This document shows, in pieces, positions 63,588-64,000 of a stretch of DNA of 64,000 nt (position 1 is the stretch's first letter; each line of letters starts with the position of its first letter). The notes below the pieces were generated by a model. The model worked only from the letters and a program-made list of their open reading frames with translations. It made no database searches and was not told the origin of the DNA. The stretch covers positions 2,232,001-2,296,000 of the forward strand of contig NZ_CP037952.1 of the NCBI RefSeq assembly GCF_004358345.1. Direction: 5' to 3'. Made by a program: the position numbers and the translations under genes. The DNA is from Parashewanella spongiae. Its GTDB lineage: Bacteria > Pseudomonadota > Gammaproteobacteria > Enterobacterales > Shewanellaceae.

Positions 63588-63848
63588 ATGCATGTATCAC
63601 TCACTCCTGAGTTAGAGTCTCGGGTAAAGTCTAAAGTTGAAAGTGGTCTGTACAACAACGCGAGCGAAGTTGTTCGTGAAGCACTTCGTTTCATGGATCT
63701 TCATGAAGATTGGATCAACGAACTCAAACTATCAAAGCTACGTGAGCAATTAAAAGTTGGAGTGGAGCAACTTGATGCAGGGCAGGGTATAGCGATTAAC
63801 ACCAAGGCTGAGCTTGATCAATTGTTTGATGAAATCAAAGGTCAGTAA
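63588..63848 (+). CDS. parD: ParD-type antitoxin (ribbon-helix-helix)
   Basis: 86 residues. MHVSLTPELESRVKSKVESG-LYNNASEVVREALRFM is the RHH DNA-binding domain of ParD; the C-terminus (GIAINTKAELDQLFDEIKG) wraps the toxin. RBS AGGAGAAG. The toxin gene starts 5 bp downstream. The complex normally autoregulates. Confidence 0.92.
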   Translation: MHVSLTPELESRVKSKVESGLYNNASEVVREALRFMDLHEDWINELKLSKLREQLKVGVEQLDAGQGIAINTKAELDQLFDEIKGQ

Positions 63849-63853
63849 TACAT

Positions 63854-64000
63854 ATGACTGCATTGAACTTAGTATTATCTCCCATTGCCAAGGTGGACAT
63901 ACAAGATATTTATCGTTATGGATTATTAAATTGGGGCAGCAAGGTTGCTACCGTATACATTGATACCTTGAAATCGCATTTGTATTCACTAACCGAACAG
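63854..64000 (+). CDS. parE: ParE-type toxin, cut by the window end
   Basis: The first 49 codons only (MTALNLVLSPIAKVDIQDIY...). SPIAKVDIQDIYRYGLLNWG matches the start of ParE, a DNA gyrase inhibitor. It lies 5 bp behind its antitoxin. The end is outside the window. Confidence 0.88.
   Translation, partial: MTALNLVLSPIAKVDIQDIYRYGLLNWGSKVATVYIDTLKSHLYSLTEQ

Overview
The window looks like a chromosome segment of a low-GC (roughly 38% by eye) marine gammaproteobacterium of the Alteromonadales type (Colwellia or Pseudoalteromonas-like). This rests on gene content (cheV, a ppk1-ppx operon, slyD, MltB, a nitrate-sensing type chemoreceptor, UshA-like lipoproteins) and on many small palindromic and MITE-like repeats. 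The genus cannot be fixed from sequence alone.

Positions 1-25,623 are mostly ordinary chromosome: cheV; a truncated IS200; a large ankyrin protein; an MltB-type lytic transglycosylase translationally close to a CapW/BrxR-like WYL regulator; slyD; a prohibitin-esterase pair; two 5'-nucleotidase lipoproteins; a Bcr/CflA-type efflux pump; a GST; ppk1-ppx with a candidate Pho box; and an MCP. Three families of non-autonomous inverted-repeat elements are scattered here, one nested inside another.

A tRNA-Ser(GGA) at 25,534-25,623 marks the start of an accessory region. Next to it are repeated arm-type motifs and a P4-type tyrosine integrase that is broken by a 165-bp MITE. The region then holds a CI/SetR-like repressor facing an FlhD-FlhC-like activator pair across a perfect 16-bp palindrome (SetCD/AcaCD-like architecture), two VUT-family membrane proteins, a methyltransferase, an OYE flavoenzyme, 22-bp-period iterons, and a small DNA-binding-type gene cut off by IS1. 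On the other side of the IS1 is a 5'-truncated, frameshifted hsdR. IS1 has no target duplication, which suggests an IS1-mediated deletion.

From 42.6 to 51.1 kb runs a minus-strand P-type T4SS operon (virB2-B3-B4-B5-eexN-B6-B7-B8-B9, then ardC). virB4 is frameshifted, and virB10, virB11, virD4 and a relaxase are not seen. A palindromic repeat has inserted in frame in the signal-peptide regions of both VirB5 and VirB9. Together this reads as a decaying integrative conjugative element.

The right part (51-64 kb) is a patchwork of small accessory genes and toxin-antitoxin modules (RelBE-like, ParDE-like), an intact ISAs1 element with a 10-bp target duplication, two HExxH lipoprotein/membrane proteins and a cold-shock/excalibur membrane protein. 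Its most striking gene is a ~1,178-residue protein with 19 near-identical pentatricopeptide (PPR)-like motifs and a C-terminal Smr-like domain, a PPR-SMR architecture otherwise typical of plant organelle RNA-binding proteins. Six degenerate ~32-nt tandem repeats lie immediately downstream of it.
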